Shown one piece after another: positions 12,901 through 20,107 of a stretch of DNA of 64,000 bases. The translations under genes and the position numbers were made by a program. Source of the stretch: Gentiana macrophylla (taxonomy: Eukaryota; Streptophyta; Magnoliopsida; Gentianales; Gentianaceae); the NCBI GenBank assembly GCA_026214975.1, contig CM047808.1:55578583-55642582 (forward strand). Reading direction: 5' to 3'. The notes beneath the pieces were generated by a model. It was given only the letters and a program-made list of their open reading frames with translations. It was not told where the DNA came from and did not search any database. Each line of letters begins with the position of its first letter. Position 1 is the first letter of the stretch.

Positions 12901-15900
12901 TCCTGGAGAAATATCCATAAAAATGGTTCCTCAAGGTGTCCTAGGAGGAGGGCATTTTCGACATCATACTCATGTAGGTCCCATTCAAAGTTTACGGCCA
13001 AAGTGTAGATTTATTAGCATTTTATTTATTTTGTATATGTTGTTACATGTTTTATGATGTAATGGTTTCAATCTGTTTATTTAAGGATAATCTTAATCCT
13101 TGGCAGTTGGCTAGTTTAAATAGCCGTTAGACAGCTTTCGACAGTTTAATAGGTGCATTAATAAGATGTTCCCGCTTACATTCTAGTCTAGACTGCTAGG
13201 CTTCTTCTCTTGTATTTAGACTCCTTTGTACCTTTGAAAATTATAATGAGAATTACATTTATTCTCTATCATTTTTCTCTAATTTTCTACATGGTATCAG
13301 AGCCCTTCTTGCTCTAAGCATACCTAATTTCTCTAATGTCCACTTCTTTCCTGTCCGAAGTGATTTATGCTGATAACTTTGGTTTTTCTCCAACCAATCT
13401 CTCAGACAGCTCCCATTCCTCAATCACTTACCACAAACTAAATGGGAATAATTATCTTCAATGGTCTAGAGCCATGAACGTTCTTGAGAAGTCAAGGAAA
13501 GATGGGATACCTTTCTGGTACTTGCGTTTTACCTGCTCTCACTGATCAGAAATACGAGAAATGGGATACTGAAAATAATCTCGTTATGTCTCTCCTAAAC
13601 AAGTCAATTTCACCTATGATTAGTGAGAATTTCATGCTATATGATTATGCACATGAGATATGGTCAGCTGCCAGAGATCTATACTCTAAAAAGGACAATA
13701 CCTTTGAAATCTACGGCATTGAAGCCCAGATTCAGGACTACAAACAAGGAGACTTGAGTGTTGCACAATATTTCAATATCCTTACTAGAGCATGGCAGCA
13801 ACTTGATGTGTTTGAAGAACACTCATGGAAAGATGATGAGGATGCTAGAAAATACAAAAAGATGATGGAAAGGAAGAGGGTGTTTAAGTTCCTTATGGGA
13901 CTAAACTATGCCTTGGACGATGTAAGGGGCAGAATCTTGGCTACAAAACCCCTTCCCCTTTAAAAGTTGTCTTCTCTGAGGTGAAACATGAGGAGAGTAG
14001 AAATACCCTTATGCTAAAAGGGAACACTGGAACTGAAATTATGTCTGAAAGATCTGCACTTGTATCCAAGGAGTTAAAATCTGAGAATCAGTCTCTAGCT
14101 GCCAAAAGCAACAATCCTCAATGGAAACAAAACAATAAGGCAAGAAGAGACAAACCACGGTGTGACCACTGCAAGAAGACATGCAATACCAGAGACAAAT
14201 GCTCAAAGACACATGGCGAACCAGAAAACTGGAAGCATGTATAATTTTTAAGTCACGCTTCCGTATGTTAAAAAAATTAGAAGTGTACCACTTGGAAATA
14301 TAACAAGAGGCTTTGTGTCTGGAAATGTACGTTTCAGAGCATGGTCGAACGACTCGTACCCAGTATTTGCTCAGATATTCGGGTCGGGGGTTTACAAATC
14401 CCATCATTATATTTTTACATTCTATATGCAGGAGCAAAGGACGACACCACAACAGTGCACTTTCAGCAAGTTAACACTATATCTGAACAAAGACACGTAG
14501 CAAGGTGAAACTCATTCATTACATAAGTGTCCAGAAAAATGATCATTCCCTTTCCCAAGCTCATGTGAAGCTCAGATGAACAAACACACTTAAACAGAAT
14601 TTTGGCACTGAACTCTACTAGAAGAGAAAGTGCATAACGGAACGCATATCAATATTAATATCCTATGAGTGTGCCGGTTCTCCAGCTTATGTGCTTAGAA
14701 TATCAATATTTATTTCCTACGAGAGTGGCAGTTCTCGGGCTTGCGCACTTATGTATGCAGAGTTTAAGAAGTTGTTATTACAGCTGTATTCAATAATTGT
14801 ATTCAATAATTACTGTGCAAAAGCATCGCAATATACAATTCCACTTAGTTAACAGGATATCACTTTCTTTGCTGGAAAATAGTTTGAGTGCAGGAATCAC
14901 CTGACTGTAAATAAACCTGGTCAGTACTTGGCACCCTATTATGCGAACATCATCTCGTTTTGATTCATCAAGGATTTCAACAACATTCAGAATGTTGCCA
15001 GCAAAATAAGCCCTACAAATTCACTTCATCAGTATGCATCTTCAAGTTCACTGATGCATCAAACTAAATTTTAATACATAAATCTAGCCATTTGAAATTT
15101 TGTAAGCAAGATTGCTCTTGGACAAGGGTATCAACCTAAATCTGAGTAATTAACAATTCAGTGAAAGAGTAAGTTAAAGGGATGTATAGTAAATGATATG
15201 AAAGCTACTACTATAACTAGTGATCAAAATTTCTCGGACAAAAAGAAAAAGCATATCACATAACTTTCCAATTAAATAACTGATAGAAACGCAGAGAACT
15301 GTGCAAAAAGTATTGTTGGATGAAATAAAGATACCCTATTGAAACTCACATTTGATCCCTACACACGCTGAGCAATTTGTTATAAGCCTCTGCAATAATA
15401 TTAAGATATCTGATGTGCTCACTGCGTAGTTCTTTGTAGCACCTCTCTTCAAGATACTTAGCAATCTGCATGCAACACAAATAAATATCACATATCAGCA
15501 ATTGAACATTCGTTTAAATGAGAGCAGGATGCAGATGCAAAATGTAGTACCTTTGGAATTCGGACAGGATTTTTGGCCGCATACTCGCACAATTTATCAA
15601 TTTTTCTGTCACTTACAGTACTATCCTGCATATAAAGACAAGTACGTACATCAATTTTAGAATTTTTAGCTGACATATTTGTTATAATTCAATGTTACCT
15701 CACACTAGAAAATCAAAACACCCGTATTTATAGTTACAGAATGTAGAGTACTCTGATATTGCAAAATCAACCCAAGAAAACCTCAAAACTAGTAAAGTTG
15801 ATAAATTAATGTCTAATTTGCCATCCCCACCGCCTACCACTAACACAAGTGCAAAGTAGCGTCAAAAAGAACAAATACTCACAAGAGATTTCGGGAAGAT

Positions 15901-16017
15901 GTCAGCAAGAAGTTTCTTGTAACGCTTAACAGGTTGGCGTGATCTTGACCGCAAAGCAGGGCAGCATATACACATATTTCCACATGCTGGAAACAGCTTC
16001 CGGGAAATAAGCCCCAT
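866..16017 (-). CDS. EFR3-like: EFR3-like armadillo-repeat protein gene, 5' portion (6 exons)
   Basis: Joined exons 16017-15883, 15625-15551, 15465-15350, 15012-14901, 1202-1074 and 913-866 read in phase with GT-AG introns and give 205 residues; the gene continues beyond position 1. The product starts [19 protein letters not shown], followed by a basic stretch, then [15 protein letters not shown] and [14 protein letters not shown], which I recognise as the N-terminus of plant EFR3/SRL2/EFOP proteins. In that family (established knowledge) armadillo/HEAT-repeat proteins hold the PI4-kinase alpha complex (with NPG and HYCCIN) at the plasma membrane; the N-terminal Cys cluster (here C12, C16, C18, C19) fits S-acylation. 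The start has a good context (AAAATGG). Intron lengths are 257, 85, 337, 13698 and 160 bp; the 13.7 kb intron is all retroelement growth. Family assignment is strong; the particular orthologue is unknown. Confidence 0.88.
1074..1202 (-). CDS. EFR3-like exon 5
   Basis: This exon has 43 codons from acceptor AAACAG to the donor GTGACATG (1073-1066). It encodes [20 protein letters not shown], then [19 protein letters not shown] and LSAM. This continues the ARM array directly after the IYSQ of exon 4 and runs in phase into exon 6, so the gene is likely still spliceable across the large intron. Confidence 0.86.
1513..1800 (+). repeat. Copia-1 5' LTR
   Basis: Starts TGTAGAGATTC and ends TTTTCCACA. 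It has a TATAAAAAAG box near 1715 followed by AATCAATAAATCAAATAATAA, likely promoter and polyadenylation signals. It carries GGGAGGAG where the 3' copy has lost four bases. Confidence 0.93.
1801..1812 (+). other. Copia-1 primer-binding site
   Basis: TGGTATCAGAGC directly follows the LTR and is complementary to the 3' end of initiator Met tRNA, the standard copia primer. Confidence 0.92.
1837..3828 (+). pseudogene. Copia-1 gag-protease-integrase N-terminal part
   Basis: A 663-residue frame. Residues 45-260 are a copia-type gag ([13 protein letters not shown] then [11 protein letters not shown]). A CX2CX4HX4C zinc knuckle ([14 protein letters not shown]) starts at about residue 274. The aspartic protease motif DSGATDHM is at about 379-386. 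A pre-integrase zinc region (WHYRLGHP then [14 protein letters not shown]) and the integrase core start (HSDIWGP, then RSDNGTEYF) follow. The frame ends in a premature TGA (3826-3828) inside the integrase core just before the HTPQQNGV motif, which continues in the same frame after the stop. The gag-protease half looks intact. Confidence 0.9.
3829..4550 (+). pseudogene. Copia-1 integrase C-terminal half, disrupted
   Basis: The frame continues after the TGA with HTPQQNGVA and LEIVRALM, meets TAA at 3919-3921, resumes with [13 protein letters not shown], then shifts near 4137-4150 into the frame carrying [10 protein letters not shown]. It ends at TAA 4548-4550. It corresponds to the end of the integrase core plus the linker into RT. 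Two stops and one frameshift abolish a single product. Confidence 0.85.
4598..5553 (+). pseudogene. Copia-1 reverse transcriptase, disrupted
   Basis: The acidic linker runs into the RT N-terminus ([24 protein letters not shown]), stopped by TAA at 4979-4981. [13 protein letters not shown] continues after the stop. A single-base loss near 5128 shifts the frame, and 5137-5553 then carries [24 protein letters not shown] and the catalytic YVDD (about 5404-5415). A further shift near 5533 ends this segment. Confidence 0.88.
5609..6352 (+). pseudogene. Copia-1 RT C-terminus and RNase H
   Basis: After a shift near 5650 the frame reads [19 protein letters not shown] and then the RNase H core: [28 protein letters not shown] and [11 protein letters not shown]. 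It ends 12 bp before the polypurine tract. The RNase H acidic residues (D in TDADW, E in AESEF, D in CDNKA) are present. Confidence 0.9.
6354..6364 (+). other. Copia-1 polypurine tract
   Basis: TTGAGGGGGAG abuts the 3' LTR and would prime plus-strand DNA synthesis. Confidence 0.9.
6365..6648 (+). repeat. Copia-1 3' LTR
   Basis: 284 bp matching the 5' LTR except for A to T in AGTACTTTWTTG, C to T in ATTCYTAGGG and a 4-bp deletion. Followed by the TSD ATAAA. Confidence 0.93.
6688..6949 (-). repeat. Copia-A 3' LTR (antisense copia)
   Basis: On the minus strand it starts TGTTAGATTATC at 6949 and ends ATTTTACA at 6688 (262 bp). It is preceded on that strand by a polypurine tract and RNase H coding sequence, so it is the 3' LTR of a minus-strand copia. 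Its partner LTR is not in the window. Confidence 0.78.
6950..7069 (-). pseudogene. Copia-A polypurine tract and RNase H C-terminal end
   Basis: GCTTGAGGGTGAG (minus, about 6962-6950) is the polypurine tract. Upstream on the minus strand the frame reads [20 protein letters not shown], matching the copia LADxxTKGLP motif at the RNase H end. At 7069 it is cut by Copia-2 and continues in phase from 11899. Confidence 0.82.
7070..7338 (+). repeat. Copia-2 5' LTR
   Basis: 269 bp starting TATAAATTGGGG and ending AAAATCTACA. It includes TTTTATTTAAGCC near 7250, a likely promoter box that the 3' copy lacks because of its deletion. Confidence 0.9.
7339..7350 (+). other. Copia-2 primer-binding site
   Basis: TAGTATCAGAGC, one mismatch from the initiator Met tRNA site TGGTATCAGAGC, directly after the LTR. 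Confidence 0.85.
7423..8406 (+). pseudogene. Copia-2 gag, frameshifted
   Basis: 7423-7992 carries the gag N-terminus ([43 protein letters not shown]). A frameshift near 7965 moves reading to 7850-8215 and then to 8068-8406. The zinc-knuckle region is reduced to remnants such as [11 protein letters not shown] in other frames. The start at 7423 follows the LTR/primer site by 72 bp, as usual for copia. Confidence 0.85.
8490..8545 (+). pseudogene. Copia-2 protease remnant
   Basis: [12 protein letters not shown] is readable at about 8499-8534 (the Asp-Ser-Gly catalytic triad of copia proteases), outside any long frame. Sequence on both sides is frameshifted. Confidence 0.8.
8696..9367 (+). pseudogene. 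Copia-2 integrase, fragmented
   Basis: 8696-9151 carries the pre-integrase zinc region ([14 protein letters not shown], then [16 protein letters not shown]) and the core start ([11 protein letters not shown], containing the first catalytic Asp). A stop at 9149 and a shift lead to 9182-9367, with [20 protein letters not shown] where SDNGTEF should stand, so the second catalytic Asp is His. Confidence 0.85.
9368..10274 (+). pseudogene. Copia-2 integrase C-terminus and IN-RT linker, eroded
   Basis: Scattered matches only: [10 protein letters not shown] and FRCFDPxTKR-like sequence around 9570-9670, then a polar linker (9655-9948) and [24 protein letters not shown] RT N-terminal coding near 10200-10260, in changing frames. 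No intact motif. Confidence 0.6.
10275..11006 (+). pseudogene. Copia-2 reverse transcriptase, frameshifted
   Basis: 10275-10505 carries [15 protein letters not shown] and [12 protein letters not shown] shift near 10480 precedes the N-A-F-L motif ([14 protein letters not shown] in another frame), and 10578-11006 carries [14 protein letters not shown] and the catalytic YVDD (about 10735-10746) followed by [11 protein letters not shown]. Confidence 0.88.
11110..11637 (+). pseudogene. Copia-2 RNase H
   Basis: The frame reads [50 protein letters not shown] and [10 protein letters not shown], with the acidic catalytic positions kept. The stretch before VDADW (normally LRYLKGTPG) is missing, so 50-100 bp were deleted near 11100-11160. 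Confidence 0.88.
11644..11893 (+). repeat. Copia-2 3' LTR
   Basis: 250 bp, preceded by the polypurine tract GAGAGGGG (11636-11643). Starts TATAAATT and ends CTACA. It lacks about 19 bp that the 5' LTR has near 7240-7260. Confidence 0.9.
11899..13003 (-). pseudogene. Copia-A RNase H and reverse transcriptase (antisense copia)
   Basis: Read leftwards from 13003 on the minus strand: [13 protein letters not shown] RT, then 12918-12670 with [20 protein letters not shown] and a frameshifted YVDD. Next is 12504-12265 with [16 protein letters not shown], and 12187-12002 with [20 protein letters not shown] (RNase H), then [10 protein letters not shown] before the Copia-2 insertion. Several frameshifts. 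At 13003 it is cut by the Copia-3 LTR; its integrase, protease, gag and 5' LTR are absent. Confidence 0.85.
13004..13291 (+). repeat. Copia-3 5' LTR
   Basis: 288 bp from TGTAGATTTATTAGC to TTTTCTACA, directly followed by the Met-tRNA primer site. TTTAAATAGCC near 13115 may be the promoter box. Confidence 0.85.
13336..14244 (+). pseudogene. Copia-3 gag
   Basis: 13336-13545 carries the N-terminus ([20 protein letters not shown]). A shift near 13480 leads to 13484-13963 ([47 protein letters not shown]), and a stop and shift lead to 13981-14244. Its zinc knuckle reads [14 protein letters not shown]: the His of CX2CX4HX4C is Asn. It is close to Copia-1 gag in plan and wording. Confidence 0.85.
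14245..14900. other. EFR3-like intron 4, gene-proximal remnant
   Basis: No exon or transposon signature found. Contains a 52-bp tandem duplication (14645-14752). A 61-codon plus-strand frame at 14315-14500 has no recognisable similarity. Confidence 0.5.
14645..14752. repeat. 52-bp tandem duplication in intron 4
   Basis: CATATCAATATTAATATCCT onward (to about 14696) is repeated with about 25% change from 14697 (ATATCAATATTTATTTCCTA onward, ending near 14752). Confidence 0.65.
14901..15012 (-). CDS. EFR3-like exon 4
   Basis: This 112-nt exon lies between acceptor TTGTAG (15013 onwards) and donor GTGATT (14900-14895). It encodes [20 protein letters not shown] and then [12 protein letters not shown], an ARM/HEAT-like helix pair. 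Its downstream intron holds the whole copia nest; the reading frame resumes 13.7 kb away at 1202. Confidence 0.85.
15350..15465 (-). CDS. EFR3-like exon 3
   Basis: This 116-nt exon runs from acceptor TGCAG to donor GTGAGT (15349-15344). It encodes [20 protein letters not shown] followed by the helix [14 protein letters not shown]. It ends with two bases of a codon completed in exon 4 (AT|G, Met109), which supports the joint. Confidence 0.88.
15551..15625 (-). CDS. EFR3-like exon 2
   Basis: This exon has 25 codons between acceptor ATGCAG (plus-strand 15626-15631) and donor GTACTA (15550-15545). It encodes [20 protein letters not shown], the most conserved N-terminal block of the family. Phase 0 at both ends. 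Confidence 0.88.
15883..16017 (-). CDS. EFR3-like exon 1 (start codon)
   Basis: This exon has 45 codons from the ATG at 16017-16015 to the donor GTGAGT at 15882-15877. It encodes the Cys-rich membrane-anchoring N-terminus (CGNMCICC at residues 12-19) and the basic stretch [13 protein letters not shown]. Ends in phase 0. A 103-residue frame overlapping it on the same strand (16190-15879) is out of register and has no family match. Confidence 0.88.
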
Positions 16018-18400
16018 TTTACGAAATCCTCAGCAGCACAAAAATAAGCCCTGAAATCACCACCAGTACCAACAATATAGCTCAACATGTCCAGCAAACT
16101 TCTTAAATCGAGCATAAAACTAACTAACCACTGATCCCTATCATTAGATCCAGAACCAAAAACACACAAATAACCAGCCCAGAAGCACATTCAAACAAGA
16201 ATGAACTTTGATGAACAGCCCAGAGCAATGAATTCGACGAAGACAATAAAACAAACCCAGAGCAACAAAAAGATTTTGTTGCAAAAACTAGTAGAACCAA
16301 CCATAGACGCAAATAATTGAACAGCCTCCACACATAGTGAACTACATGCTCCTCCTTAACATGGGAAGATCTAGCTAAAACTCTTCATTTCACGGGGCCA
16401 CGGGAGATATCTACGAATATTAATATCACAAGCGTATCAGACATGACAGAAAGAGTGATAAGCACACGTGACATAATACTAGATTTGCCTACCTATAGTA
16501 AAGGAAAGACGAGAAACGAGGAACAAAAAAAGCACAAGCCAACCAAGATACATCACAGCTCCTATTGCTTAGCCACTATAGGAAATCAGATTCCGTAAGC
16601 TAAAATGTAACAATCGTACATTAACACACGAACAATTAATACAGAAACTAAATGCATGAGCATGACATCATAACTCCATATCTATCCCAGAATCAATTAG
16701 AGCTGCAATAGTGAAATCTATGCACATTAACAGCGTTCTTTTTTTAACGAATTTGTAAGCATCATTTGACAGTTTGGCAACTTTGTTACTACTCCAAAAT
16801 GGACATCAACATGAAATTAGACATGCCTGTCTATATGTTAAACCCAAAAAAATCCAGAATGTCACTGTCAACAACAAACAAATACATCTAAATGCATAGG
16901 GTTTATACCATTTTTATAAATAAAGTTCTTTTTTTTAACAAATTTGTATACATCATTTGACAGTTTGACCAATTTCATTACTACTCTTACATGATTCAAA
17001 ATAGACATCAACGTGCAATCAAACATACCTGTCTATCTGCTAAACGAAAAACATGGTACTCTACAAAATGGTAGTCTACAAAATGAAACAAAAACAGCAA
17101 ACAAGTCATTTTATAATGTTCATAGCAAAAGTGGAATTTAAACGGAAAATTATTACAAAAGTAGAAAATGGATTAAAAGAATTCAAACCCATATAGTAAA
17201 AGCAAAAACTCTAATTTTACAAAGAGCACGTTGTAAAAGAAGAGAGATACAAACCTTATAGAAATACCATCAATTTGAAATGCCTATAAAGGCTTGAAAT
17301 ATCATCTGAAATGTGGGCAAATAGTAGTTAACCCATCTTATTCCTGCTTTTCCATTTCCATTCTATTAACTCTGCTAATTACACTGATAAAATAACAACA
17401 ATTATCTCTTAGAAAAAAACATAACAACTCTTATATACACCTACTGCTGTACAACATACCCAGTACAAGTTAAATCACTATAGTCTACCTTCTTAAACCT
17501 ATCATTTTTTGTAAAATTAGTAGGATGAGCAACTCATTTTTACCCTTTTTTATCTACAAATCTTGTAGCATAGATTACGTTTGATCCTTTACAATTATTA
17601 TGTGCAATAAACCCCACAAGACCATGACTTTTCTCGCTATCATACTACTACCTAGTCTGCATATTAGGCTAATAGAATACACCTAACATGCATGAAGGAG
17701 TAACCAGCCTGGGACTTTGCAAGAATTGTTGCATTGGCATTCTTTGGCATCTTTCAAGGGACAAAAAACCCTGAGTTCATCCAAAGTCAAATCAATTTTC
17801 CTTTACTTTTGCTTTACTTAATAGTAAGGCTTCTCGTAGACAATTTCTTTTCTTGTTAACTGATCTTTCCTCGTTTAAAAGCAGGTATGGAATCAAAATT
17901 AAGTAAAATGCAAAGAGCATAGTAGCTTGCTCCTCTAAAGGCACAATGAAGCCCACACAAATCTTCCAGAAGGACAGCAATCAAGCTTGTACAGTATAAC
18001 TTAAAAATTAATCAAGAAAATATCATTTAAACTAAAAGTTGTTAGAAAAATTACAAGCACACACAAAATCAATAATGTCGATGCAAAACAGTGAATAAAA
18101 TGGAGCATAAGTCCTTCACAGTCAAAAGGTTATATTCAACGTTGTAATGTGCTGGCCAAAATCTTCTTGTTTCTTGTGTAGGTTATATCCACATTCACAG
18201 AGAAAGCAGAAACCTAGTTAGTTATTTGTCTCTGTGAGTGAGTGAGTGGAAGTGAGCAAGTAAATAAACACATACTTTAATTGGATAAAAGCCGATCCTT
18301 AACCCCTCCAAGCCGCCAAACACCATTAACAGCTCCAAAATCGTGGATACACCCAACTATAGTTACAGACACTATACAGCGGAATGAGTGGAATAGATCC
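16018..18400 (-). promoter_or_regulatory. Upstream and 5'-UTR region of the EFR3-like gene
   Basis: Lies 5' of the ATG on the minus strand. A candidate acceptor (GATTTCAG) sits about 35 bp upstream of the start codon, so a 5'-UTR intron is possible. Some long minus-strand frames occur but none is recognisable. AT-rich with homopolymer A/T runs; no transposon ends seen. The transcription start is not determined. Confidence 0.4.
16735..17045. repeat. Diverged direct duplication, about 115 bp, period about 190 bp
   Basis: TTTTTTTAACGAATTTGTAA at 16739 onward and TTTTTTAACAAATTTGTATA near 16931 begin copies that both read CATCATTTGACAGTTTG and end in a CCTGTCTAT..GCTAAAC-type segment (to about 16846 and 17045). 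Confidence 0.65.
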
Positions 18401-18568
18401 TATGGGTGATGTTCTTTTTTGCAATTGTTTTGGCTTTTTTTTCTCTCTATTGTGGGGAAGAAGCGAAAACCTAGAAATGTTAATTTTTTTAATATTTTTT
18501 TTCAAATTAAAGAAGACTTCGTACATCGGTATGGCAGCCAGCTGGAGGTGAGAGACTCTTTAATTTTG

Positions 18569-18596
18569 TTTTTCTTTTTTTTTTTTTTTTTTTTCA
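18569..18596. repeat. T homopolymer tract
   Basis: A nearly pure run of T of more than 25 bases near 18570-18595, with other T-runs at 18435-18505 and 18608-18618, directly upstream of the likely EFR3-like promoter. Confidence 0.7.
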
Positions 18597-18673
18597 GAAA
18601 ACCTTGCTTTTTTTTCTTCTTCGTTCAAGATTTTCTGAAAAAAAATATGCTCATGGGAATCAGAAAACCGTAA

Positions 18674-19034
18674 GCCTTGTTTCGTTTCGGGTTGGATTGG
18701 GGTTGAATGGATTCAAGAAAAAGAAAATGAAATAAAATATAATTAAATAATGATTATAAAGTTGAAATGTTATGTTGAAATTTGTGAAGTTGGAGAATGA
18801 TTGGTGAAAGAAATTTTAATAAAATATTATATAGAAAAAGTAATGGTTAAATAGTATAGTATGTAAATAAAATGAATTGATTAATATTATTTTATTTATT
18901 GATGTTGAATAATTATGAGAGAATTTATAATAAAATAATAGTATTAATAAAATAATAATAAATAAGATATTGGAGTGAATAAAATATTGGGTTGGATCCA
19001 AATGAATTCAACCTCACCCGAAACCAAACAAGGC
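18674..19034. mobile_element. MITE-like element, 361 bp, upstream of the EFR3-like gene
   Basis: The left end GCCTTGTTTCGTTTCGGGTT is mirrored by the right end, whose reverse complement is GCCTTGTTTGGTTTCGGGTG; both continue into GGTTGAAT..ATTCA, giving roughly 40-bp imperfect inverted repeats. The interior is very AT-rich and non-coding. No clean TSD is visible (flanks ..CCGTAA and CACGAG..), so the superfamily is open. Confidence 0.7.
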
Positions 19035-19951
19035 CACGAGTCCCAAATCGTTCTATGGAAGCCATGGCAAGAACAGCCCCGTCTTGAGATAGTACATCAT
19101 ATTTTGAAGAATTTCTTTCATGTGTGCAAATTGTGTTTTTTTTAAAACGGCGTATTTTTTAAATGTTTTTTTATTTTCGTTAAAAGATTCTTGTTTAGGG
19201 TTCTATCTAAAAACCCTATTTATTTCTGCAGACTTATCGCTTCCCGCGACCACAAAAATTACTTCTAAGCAACTCGTGATTTTTATAAATGGAACGTCGA
19301 TGTCATCGGCGCGTTTTTGTATAACACTAACGCCAAATCAAGTCTCGACGTTGATGGTCAACAGCGAACGCCACAGACCGACGCCTTTATATAAAAGTGT
19401 TAAAACTTAAAAACGCGATCCACGACATTCCACTCAAGGTTCTCGCAGACACCAACGCGTCGGTTGTACAACAATGTAACGCCAGATCCGACGTTTTTTT
19501 TGGTCCGAGAAAATAATCAAAAAAATGGATGTCAGTGGTAATTTAGGGTTTGCCGATAGAACCCACCATCATTTATTGCTGAATGAATTTAATATAAATT
19601 AATCTGTCTCTTTCTATTTGTCTTTTTTATTCTTCCTTTGGGGCATGTTTGAATTTGTTTGGATGTTGTTGGCTGTACAGATATATATATAGTAGGCTTT
19701 GAGCATCAAAGAAGATTCATTATAAGCTATATTTACGGCGACCGTGTACATTAAAAGACCTTTTTTTTTTCCTTTGGATAGTTATTTATTACCTGCTCGA
19801 TGAAATGTCCACAAGGGAATGTGCATGTGCCAATTAGTAGTGTCGTTATTATGGCACTAATTTCCTATCACCGGTCTGTGGTGTTGCGTAAATATGTCAC
19901 ATTCATGGACTATGGTTATTGACTTTAGTTTTATAGTGATGGCATGTTTAT
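19035..19951. other. Unassigned region with a CpG-rich patch
   Basis: 19220-19500 is richer in CpG than its surroundings and repeats short AACGCC/GACGCC/CGACGTT words, recalling degenerate CACTA subterminal repeats but with no terminus found. 19500-19951 shows nothing I can name. No coding call. Confidence 0.35.
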
Positions 19952-20107
19952 TGTTAGGATATATGGTGATGTGGCATCATCCTAGTCTTATATTTATGTT
20001 GTGTAGTTTATGGATATGATTGTTTTATCTAGATTATGTTAGTTATATGGTGAATCTAGTGTTGGATCCTTATCCAAGATATTAGCTAATATGTGAGGTA
20101 GGAAACC

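Larger units (their letters stand above)
13004..14244 (+). mobile_element. Copia-3, 3'-truncated copia (5' LTR and gag only)
   Basis: 5' LTR 13004-13291, primer site TGGTATCAGAGC at 13292-13303, gag 13336-14244. Protease, pol and 3' LTR are missing: coding sequence stops at 14244 and EFR3-like intron sequence follows. It was inserted in Copia-A (left flank CAAAG); the matching right flank and the rest of Copia-A are gone, so one deletion probably removed both. Confidence 0.85.
1203..14900 (-). other. Giant intron 4 of the EFR3-like gene, filled with nested copia elements
   Basis: Exon 4 ends in a donor at 14900 and exon 5 starts after acceptor AAACAG (1208-1203), both phase 0, with family-consistent protein on either side (IYSQ then [13 protein letters not shown]). 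The intron holds Copia-1, Copia-A, Copia-2 and Copia-3. The parts I see as original intron are about 1203-1512, 6649-6687 and 14245-14900, under 1.1 kb together; no exon is visible in them. Copia-1, -2 and -3 are antisense to the gene; Copia-A is in the gene's sense. Confidence 0.8.

Noticed and set aside
15879..16190. 103-codon minus-strand gene overlapping EFR3-like exon 1
   Set aside because: Different frame from the family-conserved exon, spans the splice donor, and has no recognisable protein.
18816..19001. Ile/Phe-rich small membrane protein on the minus strand
   Set aside because: Falls entirely in the AT-rich interior of the MITE-like element; composition alone explains it.
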